A stretch of DNA of 64,000 nt from Pseudomonas syringae (GTDB lineage: Bacteria > Pseudomonadota > Gammaproteobacteria > Pseudomonadales > Pseudomonadaceae): assembly GCF_001698815.1 (NCBI RefSeq), contig NZ_LGSI01000056.1, positions 184,122-248,121 of the forward strand, in the 5' to 3' direction. The notes beneath the pieces are model-generated. The model saw nothing but the letters and a program-made list of their open reading frames with translations, searched no databases and had not been told where the DNA came from. A program made the position numbers and the translations under genes. Each line of letters opens with the position of its first letter. Positions within the stretch are counted from its first letter, which is position 1. Shown here in pieces: positions 7,494 to 14,637 of this stretch.

Positions 7494-8627
7494 GTGGCCA
7501 TCGATATTCACTGGATTCGCGACGACGCCAGCCTCGCCCGACATTGCGCTCAATGGCAGGCATTGCCTTTTGTCGCCCTCGACACCGAATTCATGCGGGT
7601 CGACACCTTTTATCCCATCGCTGCGCTGCTGCAGATTGGTGACGGTTCGTGCGCCTGGCTGATTGATCCGCTGCTCATCAATGATTGGCGTCCCCTGTCT
7701 GCGTTGCTGGAAAACCCGGACGTCATCAAAGTGGTCCACGCGTGCAGCGAGGACCTCGAAGTCCTGCTGCGCCTGACGGGCAGCCTGCCAGCGCCATTGT
7801 TTGACACCCAACTGGCTGCGGCTTATCTGAACCTGGGCTTCTCCATGGGTTATTCGCGACTGGTGCAGGAGGTGTTGAACATCGACCTGCCCAAGGGCGA
7901 AACCCGGTCTGACTGGCTGCAGCGTCCACTGTCGGAAACCCAGATCAGCTATGCCGCAGAAGACGCGGTGCATCTGGCTGAGGTTTACAACATCCTGCGG
8001 CCGCGCCTTTCGGACGACAAGTACGCCTGGGTGCTGGACGATGGCGCCGAGCTGGTCGCCAACCTGCGCCGTGAAGTCGACCCTTACGAGGTGTACCGCG
8101 AGGCCAAACTGGCCTGGAAGCTGTCCCGCGCTCAATTGGCTGTGCTGCGTGAGCTCTGTGCGTGGCGTGAACGCGAGGCCCGCGCCCGTAACCTGCCGCG
8201 TAACCGTATCGTGCGTGAGCACTCGTTGTGGCCGCTGGCCAAGACTCAGCCGGACAATCTCGGTGCGCTGGCAAAGATCGACGACATGCACCCGAAAACC
8301 GTACGCCAGGACGGCGAGTTTTTGCTCGACCTGATCAAACGGTCCGGCAGCGTCCCGCCTGAGCAATGGCCCCAGGCATTGCCCGAGCCTTTGCCGATCG
8401 ACGCCGCGACCCTGCTCAAAAGCCTTCGCGCGCTGGGCCAACGCTACGCCGAGCAACTGGACATGGCTCCAGAACTGATGCTGCGCAAGAAAACCCTCGA
8501 AGCACTGCTCAAGAGCGGCTATCCCGACGGGCCTTATCAATTGCCAGAGTCGTTGCGCGGCTGGCGTCGCGACCTGATGGGCCAGGCGCTGCTCGACCAC
8601 CTGGCCGGTACCGGAGAACAGTCTTGA
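7494..8627 (+). CDS. rnd: ribonuclease D
   Basis: This 3'-5' exoribonuclease acts in tRNA and stable RNA maturation. The GTG at 7494 is chosen: GGGAG sits about 6 bases upstream, and it gives 377 residues starting AIDIHWIRDD, almost exactly the E. coli length of 375. The DEDD active site is seen as VALDTEFMRVDTFYP (Exo I), VVHACSEDLEVL (Exo II) and ISYAAEDAVHLAEVY (Exo III). One or two HRDC domains follow (residues about 205-370). The YcgL gene overlaps its stop by three bases, the conserved pseudomonad arrangement. Confidence 0.95.
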   Translation: MAIDIHWIRDDASLARHCAQWQALPFVALDTEFMRVDTFYPIAALLQIGDGSCAWLIDPLLINDWRPLSALLENPDVIKVVHACSEDLEVLLRLTGSLPAPLFDTQLAAAYLNLGFSMGYSRLVQEVLNIDLPKGETRSDWLQRPLSETQISYAAEDAVHLAEVYNILRPRLSDDKYAWVLDDGAELVANLRREVDPYEVYREAKLAWKLSRAQLAVLRELCAWREREARARNLPRNRIVREHSLWPLAKTQPDNLGALAKIDDMHPKTVRQDGEFLLDLIKRSGSVPPEQWPQALPEPLPIDAATLLKSLRALGQRYAEQLDMAPELMLRKKTLEALLKSGYPDGPYQLPESLRGWRRDLMGQALLDHLAGTGEQS

Positions 8628-8917
8628 AGCGTATTTGTTCGATCTATCGCAGCACCAAGAAAAACGAAATGTACCTGTACGTGCTCAAAAGCGACGTACT
8701 CAAGCGTGTTCCGGTTGAGCTGATGGTTGCCTTTGGCACGCCGCATCACGCGTTCGATCTGGTGCTCAGCCCGGAGCGTCCACTGGCACGGGAAGACATC
8801 CACAAGGTTCTGGAGAACCTCGACAAACAGGGTTATCACCTGCAGATGCCGCCGGCTGAAGACGAATACATCGAGCACTTGCCGGAAGAACTGCTGCGTC
8901 GCAACGATCCGATGTGA
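8624..8917 (+). CDS. YcgL domain protein
   Basis: This 97-residue protein is in the YcgL (DUF709) family, found throughout gammaproteobacteria next to rnd. The start is a TTG at 8624 overlapping the rnd TGA, giving the family N terminus MKRICSIYRSTKKNEMYLYV. Longer in-frame extensions run inside rnd. The C-terminal block LEKQGYHLQMPPAEDEYIE is matched here by DKQGYHLQMPPAEDEYIE. The molecular role is not established; translational coupling to rnd suggests a link to RNA metabolism. Confidence 0.9.
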   Translation: MKRICSIYRSTKKNEMYLYVLKSDVLKRVPVELMVAFGTPHHAFDLVLSPERPLAREDIHKVLENLDKQGYHLQMPPAEDEYIEHLPEELLRRNDPM

Positions 8918-9038
8918 GCAACCAATTCCCCTGCGCCTGCGGGCCAGGGTGTTCAAACTGCTTTTTGCATACGCGACCCGGATTTGATCAGGCCCGATCT
9001 GTCTCAGTCGCCTGTTTTGTTTTTAAAGGTTTTGAGCC

Positions 9039-9971
9039 ATGCGCGTTCTGATTGCTGAACACGATTACCCTATTTACACCCAATTGCTACGCCAGGCTGC
9101 TCCGGAACTGGAAGTCATGAGTACCGGCGACTCGGCTGAATTGTCGCGATTGGCGGCCGATTGTCCGGTCTGGCTGGGTCAGCCGGATTTGCTGGCCAAC
9201 CTGCTGCGCCAAGGCCATACGCCTCAGTGGCTGCAATCGACCTGGGCGGGCGTTACGCCGCTGCTGGTCGACAGCCTGAGCCGCGATTATCGTCTGACCC
9301 GTGCCGTGGGCATTTTCGGTCAGGTGATGGCTGAATTCGTTCTGACCTACATGCTCGGCCATGAGCGCGAAGTGCTGGCACGCCTGATGAGTCAGGTTGA
9401 GCGCAAGTGGGACAACCGCGCCAGTCAGAGCCTGGCAGGTCGCAAGGTATTGATTGTTGGCGCAGGAGACATCGGCCTGAGCGTTGCGCAATTCCTTACA
9501 CCCTTTGGCGTGCAGGTCTATGGCATTGCGTCCCAGGCCCGCACCCATGCGCCATTCGTTGAAGTGGCGGCCATGGCGGATCTGGATCGTCTGGTGGGTG
9601 AGGTGGATTACGTGATCAATCTGCTGCCGAACACGCCGGAGACCCACGACCTGTTCGATGCCAAGCTGTTCGCCAAATTCAAGCCAACCGGTTTGTTCAT
9701 CAATGTTGGGCGCGGCGCTGCCGTGGTTGACGCTGATCTGGTCGAGGCATTGAAGGAAGGGCATCTGGCTGGCGCAGTCATCGACGTCTGCCGTCAGGAG
9801 CCGTTGCCGCAGCGCCATCCGTTCTGGACTGCATGGGGCTTGCTGCTGACCGGACACAGCGCCGCGCCGACCTCTCCTACGGCCATGGTCGAGTTGTTCC
9901 TCGCCAACCTGAAGGCTTTCGAAGCGGGTGAAGCGTTGCGTGGGGAAGTGGATTTCTCGCGGGGTTACTGA
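9039..9971 (+). CDS. D-2-hydroxyacid dehydrogenase (glyoxylate/hydroxypyruvate reductase type)
   Basis: This 310-residue NAD(P)H-dependent oxidoreductase has the nucleotide-binding motif VLIVGAGDIGLSVAQFL near residue 140. Catalytic residues are in NVGRGAAVVD (Arg), the Glu of RQEPLPQRHPFW, and the His of TGHSAAPTSP. The length and the QEPLP motif fit the GhrA group, which reduces glyoxylate and hydroxypyruvate; the exact substrate is uncertain. The N-terminal substrate domain is more divergent. It is a stand-alone gene, convergent with the nitroreductase gene across a gap holding a REP-like palindrome. Confidence 0.85.
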   Translation: MRVLIAEHDYPIYTQLLRQAAPELEVMSTGDSAELSRLAADCPVWLGQPDLLANLLRQGHTPQWLQSTWAGVTPLLVDSLSRDYRLTRAVGIFGQVMAEFVLTYMLGHEREVLARLMSQVERKWDNRASQSLAGRKVLIVGAGDIGLSVAQFLTPFGVQVYGIASQARTHAPFVEVAAMADLDRLVGEVDYVINLLPNTPETHDLFDAKLFAKFKPTGLFINVGRGAAVVDADLVEALKEGHLAGAVIDVCRQEPLPQRHPFWTAWGLLLTGHSAAPTSPTAMVELFLANLKAFEAGEALRGEVDFSRGY

Positions 9972-10071
9972 GCCGTTTCTGGCCGGTTTTTGTGGGACCG
10001 GCCGGGGTGGCGTTCCACTTCATCCGGGAAGGCGTAGGTGCAGACATGTGGATCGTCACTGTCTGCACCGG

Positions 10072-10107
10072 CCTGTTCGGGAATAAATTCCCTCCTACAA
10101 AAACCAT
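10072..10107. repeat. REP-like palindrome
   Basis: GTTCGGGAATAAATTCCCTC followed by CTACAAAAACC reads on the minus strand as the common pseudomonad repeat beginning GTAGGAGGGAA. A degenerate partner (GTGGGACCGGCCGG) lies near 9990. It sits between two convergent genes. Confidence 0.7.
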
Positions 10108-10118
10108 TGAATGGCTGC

Positions 10119-10712
10119 TTACAGCGTGAAATCACCCTCAGCCGCCAGCTCTTCCACCGGACGGCGCGGGCTTGGGACTTCCCGGCCTTGCAGGTATTCA
10201 GGCAAGGTCGATTTATCGCCCAGTTTGCCGATCGCCACTGCTGCGTGGATTTCGTAGCCTTCTGGAATATTCAGCTCCTGACGCGTGCGTTCCTTGTCGA
10301 AGCCAGCCATGCCGTGGGTGTGCCAGCCGCTCAGGCTCGCTTGCAAGGCCAGATGGCCCCAGGCGGAACCGGTATCGAAGGTATGCCACAGCGCTGGCGA
10401 CTCTTCAGTCGCGCCGGGTGCAACGAACGTGGTTTTCGAGATCACGATGACCAGCGCCGAAGCGTGTTGCGCCCAGGATTGGTTGAACTCGACCAGCAGG
10501 CTCAGGTAACGCGCCCAGTTCGGCGTGTCACGACGGGCGTACAGAAAACGCCAGGGTTGCGAGTTATACGCTGACGGCGCCCAGCGAGCCGCTTCGAAGA
10601 AGCTCAACAGGGTTTCCTGCGGAATGCTTTCGCCGGTAAAGGCGCGAGGCGACCAGCGTTCAGTGAATTGTGGATCGATAGGGTGATCGGCGATGCGTGG
10701 ATTTGTGCTCAT
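10119..10712 (-). CDS. nitroreductase-family flavoprotein
   Basis: This 197-residue FMN-dependent oxidoreductase starts at the ATG at 10712, preceded by CAGGATTCTC. The N-terminal motif RWSPRAFTGESIPQETL and the FMN-contacting AARWAPSAYNSQPWRF are classic for the family. AWGHLALQASLSGWHTHGMAGFD supplies the dimer and FMN site. Family members reduce quinones, nitro compounds or enones; the physiological substrate is unknown. It has no operon partner. Confidence 0.88.
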   Translation of the reverse strand: MSTNPRIADHPIDPQFTERWSPRAFTGESIPQETLLSFFEAARWAPSAYNSQPWRFLYARRDTPNWARYLSLLVEFNQSWAQHASALVIVISKTTFVAPGATEESPALWHTFDTGSAWGHLALQASLSGWHTHGMAGFDKERTRQELNIPEGYEIHAAVAIGKLGDKSTLPEYLQGREVPSPRRPVEELAAEGDFTL

Positions 10713-10921
10713 GAGAATCCTGAAAAAATAGAATTGCAGACGCTCAAGCAGATGGGCCGTGGACGGCAGGCATCGCGGAAGTCCGGGAGGTAGCGGTCTA
10801 AAACTACTGCGCTGCTGGCAATCTGACAAGTCCTGGCTACCGGCAGTCGTAAGCGCTTGGCCCGCGCCCTCTGTGGCACTAGACTGGCGACCTTTTCACT
10901 GTTGATGCTGATTGCCGAACC

Positions 10922-11371
10922 ATGGCCGCTAAAGTCGAACCCTTCTGGATACGCAAGACCCTCGATCAGCTCGATTCAACCGAGTGGGAATCGCTGTGCG
11001 ACGGCTGCGGCCTGTGCTGTCTGCAAAAGCTTGAGGACGAGGACGACAACAGCGTTTATTACACGCGTATCGCCTGCAAGTTGCTGGATCTGAAAACCTG
11101 TCAATGCACCGATTACAGCAATCGCCGGGCTTCGGTGCCTGATTGCATTCAGCTCACGCCGGGTCAGGCGGACGAGTTCAAATGGTTGCCGCCGACCTGT
11201 GGTTATCGGCTGGTCAGCGAAGGCAAGGACTTGCCGCTGTGGCATCACCTTGTGTGCGGCGATCGCGATGCAGTGCATCGGGAACGCATCTCTCAGTCCG
11301 GACGCATGCTCAGTGAAAACAGCGTGGCCGAGGATGATTGGGAAGACTATCTGATCTTTCGCGCGGGCTAG
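10922..11371 (+). CDS. YcgN-family cysteine cluster protein (UPF0260)
   Basis: This 149-residue protein has the conserved metal-binding cysteine set CDGCGLCCLQKL, then IACKLLDLKTCQCTDY and VPDCIQL, with a late CGYR and CGD. These resemble the putative zinc or iron-sulphur cluster domain of the CxxCxxCC family. YcgN often lies near ycgL and rnd in gammaproteobacteria, as here within 3 kb. Function is unproven. The start is supported by family length. Confidence 0.9.
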   Translation: MAAKVEPFWIRKTLDQLDSTEWESLCDGCGLCCLQKLEDEDDNSVYYTRIACKLLDLKTCQCTDYSNRRASVPDCIQLTPGQADEFKWLPPTCGYRLVSEGKDLPLWHHLVCGDRDAVHRERISQSGRMLSENSVAEDDWEDYLIFRAG

Positions 11372-11397
11372 GATTGGTATCTGGCTGAATACCTAAT

Positions 11398-11512
11398 GAC
11401 CGGTAGGAGGGGACTTGTCCCCGAATACGATGGTCCTGACAACGAAAATCCGGAAGGTTAACGCTGCCTGAACTGCCGCCTTTCGGGGACGAGTCCCCTC
11501 CTACCTGATGTT
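11398..11512. repeat. inverted pair of REP palindromes
   Basis: GGTAGGAGGGGACTTGTCCC begins at 11402, and its inverse (GGGACGAGTCCCCTCCTACC) ends near 11504. They bracket about 60 bases of unrelated sequence. The pair sits between the convergent ycgN and DUF2892 genes, a typical place for a BIME-like doublet that could also stop transcription from both sides. Confidence 0.8.
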
Positions 11513-11543
11513 CTATGTTGACTGCACATAGTGTCCGTTGTGC

Positions 11544-11921
11544 TCAAACCTCAGCTTTAGGCTTGGTCAGTGCATCAACGCCATCGGCAACGACGTTTTC
11601 AGCAGTCACTTCCGCCTTGGTTTTCAGCAAGCTCAGTTCATCACCCGCGCGCTTGATGCGCGCTTTGGCTGTGTCCAGATCGCTGCGGCTTTTCTCGATC
11701 AGGCTCTTGGCCGAGCAGTGGCCGGTAATGCCGCGTGCCAATACAGCGCCACCAATGGCCAGCTGGATCAAACCGAAGATGCCGCCACGACGCAGGCCTT
11801 TGCCCATCATCAATACGCCGCCTGCCAGAGAGCCGACTCGCTCCCAGCCATGAACGTTCTGTGGGGTATGGCTTTGGAATGGGGTGCTGTCGATGCGTTC
11901 AATGATCGGGGTGTCGCTCAT
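11544..11921 (-). CDS. YgaP-like DUF2892 inner-membrane protein
   Basis: This 125-residue protein has the DUF2892 core: NVHGWERVGSLAGGVLMMGKG then GGIFGLIQLAIGGAVLARGITGHC, two short hydrophobic helices. A charged C-terminal helix rich in Ala, Lys and Glu follows (residues 75-125). The N-terminal 30 residues are polar. Family members are small membrane proteins of unknown role, sometimes attached to rhodanese domains, which are absent here. It appears monocistronic. Confidence 0.8.
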   Translation of the reverse strand: MSDTPIIERIDSTPFQSHTPQNVHGWERVGSLAGGVLMMGKGLRRGGIFGLIQLAIGGAVLARGITGHCSAKSLIEKSRSDLDTAKARIKRAGDELSLLKTKAEVTAENVVADGVDALTKPKAEV

Positions 11922-12011
11922 GATCGTTCTCCATGATGAGATGAATTCGGTTCAGTAAAACTGACTGCCGCCGTTCGGAACTGTTCAATGCATTTGTCAG
12001 CAATCGTGCCA

Positions 12012-12497
12012 CTAGTCGGCTTTTTCTCTGCCGAACTGCGGCCCGGAGCGCGTATTGATGCCTTTGGCCATGCGATCGTAAAGCACGACATTGACGGTCG
12101 CGGCGAGGTTCATGCAGCCGGTGGTGGGGATGTAGACGACGTCTTCACACCAATCGCGGATTTCCTGGTCCAGCGAGCCATCTTCCGGGCCGAAGATATA
12201 CAGCGCGCGATCAGGGTGGGTGTATTCGGGCAACGAACGTGCGCCTTCAACCAGTTCCACGGCCACTGGAATACAACCCAGAGGCAAGATGTTTTTCAGG
12301 TCATCGATGCCGATCAGGGGGATGTCCTGATGAATTTTCTTGGTGTCGGTCACGAAATCCCGGGCGCGTTCGTAGCGCTTGCCGGTGTAGAACACCGACG
12401 CCACGCCATAACAACCCGCTGCACGCATCACGGAGCCGACGTTTTCCGGAGACTTGGGGTTGTACAAGCCGATGCAGGCGTAACGTTTGTTGGCCAC
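12012..12497 (-). CDS. SpoU/TrmH-family RNA methyltransferase
   Basis: This 161-residue enzyme has a single trefoil-knot SPOUT domain with no RNA-binding extension. Motif 1 is NPKSPENVGSVMRAAGCYG, with the conserved Asn and Arg. Motif 2 is YIFGPEDGSL and motif 3 IPTTGCMNLAATVNVVLYD. It should 2'-O-methylate a tRNA or rRNA ribose using SAM; the target is not known. The length is close to the minimal TrmL size, but the motif 3 Cys-Met is unusual. The HNH gene lies upstream on the same strand. Confidence 0.85.
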   Translation of the reverse strand: MANKRYACIGLYNPKSPENVGSVMRAAGCYGVASVFYTGKRYERARDFVTDTKKIHQDIPLIGIDDLKNILPLGCIPVAVELVEGARSLPEYTHPDRALYIFGPEDGSLDQEIRDWCEDVVYIPTTGCMNLAATVNVVLYDRMAKGINTRSGPQFGREKAD

Positions 12498-12550
12498 GGG
12501 GGAAATGCTCGCTGGGAAAAGCGAGCGATTATACGGTGGCCAACCTTGCG

Positions 12551-12925
12551 TTATTCGTCTTTCTTCATCAACCCTGCCAACGCCGCGAACGGGTTGTGGG
12601 TCGCCTTGGCGATTTTCGGGCTGCTGGTGGAGCTTTCCGAGAAATACTGCTGGTCGGTGTAGCGCGAGTGCTCGTTATCGTGACAGTACAGGCACAGCAG
12701 CTCCCAGTTGGAGCCGTCCTGCGGATTGTTGTCATGATTGTGGTCGCGGTGATGGACGGTCAGCTCGCTCAGGCGTTTGCCGGCGAACTCACGGGCGCAG
12801 CGGCCGCAGACATGCGGGTACATGCGCAGTGCCTTGTCGCGATAACCCATTTCGCGGTCGCGCTGGGCGTCGGCCAGGATGCGATCCAGCTTGGCGGTGT
12901 GGGAAGGGGGGTTGGCCGTGCTCAT
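12551..12925 (-). CDS. YajD-family HNH nuclease
   Basis: This 124-residue protein has a zinc-ribbon HNH fold. CGRCAREF and CLYCHDNEH provide the four Cys ligands around the catalytic core LTVHHRDHNHDNNPQDGSNW. The family is widespread in proteobacteria; a nuclease fold is clear, but the cellular target is unknown. The C-terminal tail carries a Ser-rich segment (FSESSTSSPK). Its stop lies 53 bases from the RNA methyltransferase start, so a two-gene operon is possible. Confidence 0.88.
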   Translation of the reverse strand: MSTANPPSHTAKLDRILADAQRDREMGYRDKALRMYPHVCGRCAREFAGKRLSELTVHHRDHNHDNNPQDGSNWELLCLYCHDNEHSRYTDQQYFSESSTSSPKIAKATHNPFAALAGLMKKDE

Positions 12926-12993
12926 GGGGTCACCTGTGTCATGTTCATTCGTTGAAAACGGTAATGGGCCAAGTCTAGCGCTTCGCGAAGCGT

Positions 12994-13680
12994 TCAGCCC
13001 TTGAGTTTTTCCGCAATCCAGATGGTGTGGCGCGTGCCCTTATTGCCGTGGGCGAAGACTTGCACTTCTTCGGCCTTGAAGCCGGCCTTGCGCAGCTTGT
13101 CGGAAAACTTCTGATCCGCACTGGCGGACCATACCGCCAGAATTCCTTTCGGACGCAAGGCCTGGGCGCAGGCGGCGAGTCCGCCGGACGAATACAGCCA
13201 GCTGTTGGACTTCTGGGTCAGGCCTTCGGGGCCGTTATCGACGTCGAGCATGATCGCGTCGAAACCGTGGGGTTCGCTCTTCAACACTTGGGCGACGTCA
13301 CCGATCACCACCTTGGCGCGTGGGTCGAGCAGCGGATTGCCGGACTTCTCGCCCAGCGGGCCGCGATTCCATTCCACAACGCCCGGCACCAGTTCGGCGA
13401 CCACCACTTCGGCGTTCTTGCCCAGGTGTTTCAAGGCCGAGGCGAGGGTGAACCCCATGCCCAGACCGCCGATCAATACCCGCGGTTGCAGGCGCGGTGC
13501 GACCTTCTTGCAAGGGATTTCCGCCAGGGCATCTTCGGAGCCGTGCATGCGGGTGTTCATCAACTGGCCGCCATCGCCGCCCTGGATCTTGATCACGAAA
13601 TCTTCGCCGTATTCGAACAGGCACAAGGCACCGCCGTTATCGGGAATGGCGGTGGTGTCGAGCAGGACGAAACGTTTCAT
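12994..13680 (-). CDS. spermidine synthase-like methyltransferase-fold protein
   Basis: This 228-residue protein is a stand-alone aminopropyltransferase/Rossmann domain. RVLIGGLGMGFTLASAL is the nucleotide site, VVVAELVPGVVEWN the acidic strand-2 end, and DAIMLDVDNGPEGLTQ the catalytic loop position. The start at 13680 (MKRFVLLDTT) follows family length; upstream codons look non-coding. Classic SpeE residues for putrescine binding are not obvious, so true spermidine synthase activity is doubtful. It is divergent from the proline-rich secreted protein. Confidence 0.75.
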   Translation of the reverse strand: MKRFVLLDTTAIPDNGGALCLFEYGEDFVIKIQGGDGGQLMNTRMHGSEDALAEIPCKKVAPRLQPRVLIGGLGMGFTLASALKHLGKNAEVVVAELVPGVVEWNRGPLGEKSGNPLLDPRAKVVIGDVAQVLKSEPHGFDAIMLDVDNGPEGLTQKSNSWLYSSGGLAACAQALRPKGILAVWSASADQKFSDKLRKAGFKAEEVQVFAHGNKGTRHTIWIAEKLKG

Positions 13681-13784
13681 TGAGCACTCATCGGAAGAAG
13701 GCGGTGGCAAAAAGTTGAACGCGGTCTCAAGGCAAGGAGTAGCCTGAGCCGCACAATGTGACAGGCTGGCATGTGAGGCCATTG

Positions 13785-14069
13785 ATGAAAGGTTCTATTC
13801 TAACGGCGATTGTCCTGACGACGCTCTCGTTAAGTGTCGTGCAGGCGGACAATCTACAACCGATTTCGCCGGCGCCGGAACCCGGTTCACCGGGCACCGC
13901 GACACCAACGCCGTATCCGCAGGTCGTGCCGCCGAGTATTCCCAAGGCTGGTGGGACGCAAGGTAACTCGCCTTTACTGCCCAAAATTGAAATGCCCCGG
14001 CCGCCCAAGGATCAGCCGTTACCGACGGTCGAGAGCGGCCCGGCAGACAAGGACAACGTACCCAAATAA
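13785..14069 (+). CDS. small proline-rich secreted protein, unknown function
   Basis: This 94-residue protein has a clear signal peptide, MKGSILTAIVLTTLSLSVVQA, with cleavage after VQA. The mature part is unstructured and rich in Pro, Gly and Thr (SPAPEPGSPGTATPTPYP, PRPPKDQPLP). The ATG at 13785 is preferred over an upstream one at 13758 because it gives a compact signal peptide. There is no recognised domain. It may be a periplasmic linker-like or cell-wall-associated peptide; this is inferred only from composition. Confidence 0.6.
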   Translation: MKGSILTAIVLTTLSLSVVQADNLQPISPAPEPGSPGTATPTPYPQVVPPSIPKAGGTQGNSPLLPKIEMPRPPKDQPLPTVESGPADKDNVPK

Positions 14070-14083
14070 CGTCGCTGCGCCTG

Positions 14084-14551
14084 TCAGCTCAGCAACTGGC
14101 CATCGACCATGCGCAAGCGTTTGGACAGCGAGGTGGCCAGGGCGCGGATGATCTTTGCGGCGATCTTTGGCGTTTCGTCGAGCATCTTGTCCAGGGAATC
14201 CCGCCCCAGATTCAACAGCTGACAGTTCGACGCGGCGACACAGCTGGCCGAACGCCGTTCGCCGTCCAGCACCGCCATCTCGCCGAAAGCCCGGCCGCGA
14301 CGCAACGTGGCGATTTCCACCGGTTGGCCGTCGGCATTGAGTTTCTGCACCGACACCGAACCCAAATGGATGATGCACATGAATGTGCCAGCATCGCCTT
14401 CGCTGAAGATCGCGTCTCCCTGGCTGATTGACGTCATGTTGAAATAGCCGGCTGCGGCCTGAAATTCGGCAGGCAGCAGGGCGTCGAACAGGCCGCAGTC
14501 CATGAGCATGTCGCGGATTTCATTGTTCAGGTAAGACGGTTGTTCTGGCAT
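14084..14551 (-). CDS. cyclic nucleotide-binding domain protein
   Basis: This 155-residue protein is a single CNBD with no DNA-binding or channel domain attached. The beta-roll starts GDAIFSEGDAGTFMCIIHLGSVSV. The phosphate-binding cassette is GRAFGEMAVLDGERRSASC, keeping the Glu and the Arg-Ser-Ala that contact the cyclic phosphate. A C-terminal helix (LATSLSKRLR) would be the lid or output. It may bind cAMP or cGMP, or act as a ligand-free regulator. It lies downstream of the S9 peptidase gene on the same strand. Confidence 0.8.
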   Translation of the reverse strand: MPEQPSYLNNEIRDMLMDCGLFDALLPAEFQAAAGYFNMTSISQGDAIFSEGDAGTFMCIIHLGSVSVQKLNADGQPVEIATLRRGRAFGEMAVLDGERRSASCVAASNCQLLNLGRDSLDKMLDETPKIAAKIIRALATSLSKRLRMVDGQLLS

Positions 14552-14576
14552 GGCTCGGTCTGGTTATGAATAAGTG

Positions 14577-14606
14577 CTGGCCGGACGACAGCAAGCGTCC
14601 GGCCAG
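14577..14606 (-). terminator. perfect hairpin downstream of the S9 peptidase gene
   Basis: CTGGCCGGACG (14577-14587) pairs exactly with CGTCCGGCCAG (14596-14606) around an 8-base loop, 32 bases after the peptidase stop. Only a weak T-rich stretch follows on the minus strand, so it may terminate poorly or stabilise the mRNA end. Confidence 0.55.
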
Positions 14607-14637
14607 ATGTTAGTAAGACAAACATTTCAGGCCGAGT

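Noticed and set aside
12994..13680. Call as true spermidine synthase (speE)
   Set aside because: The fold and SAM-like site are present, but the substrate-binding residues of SpeE are not evident and the protein is short, so only a 'like' call is justified.
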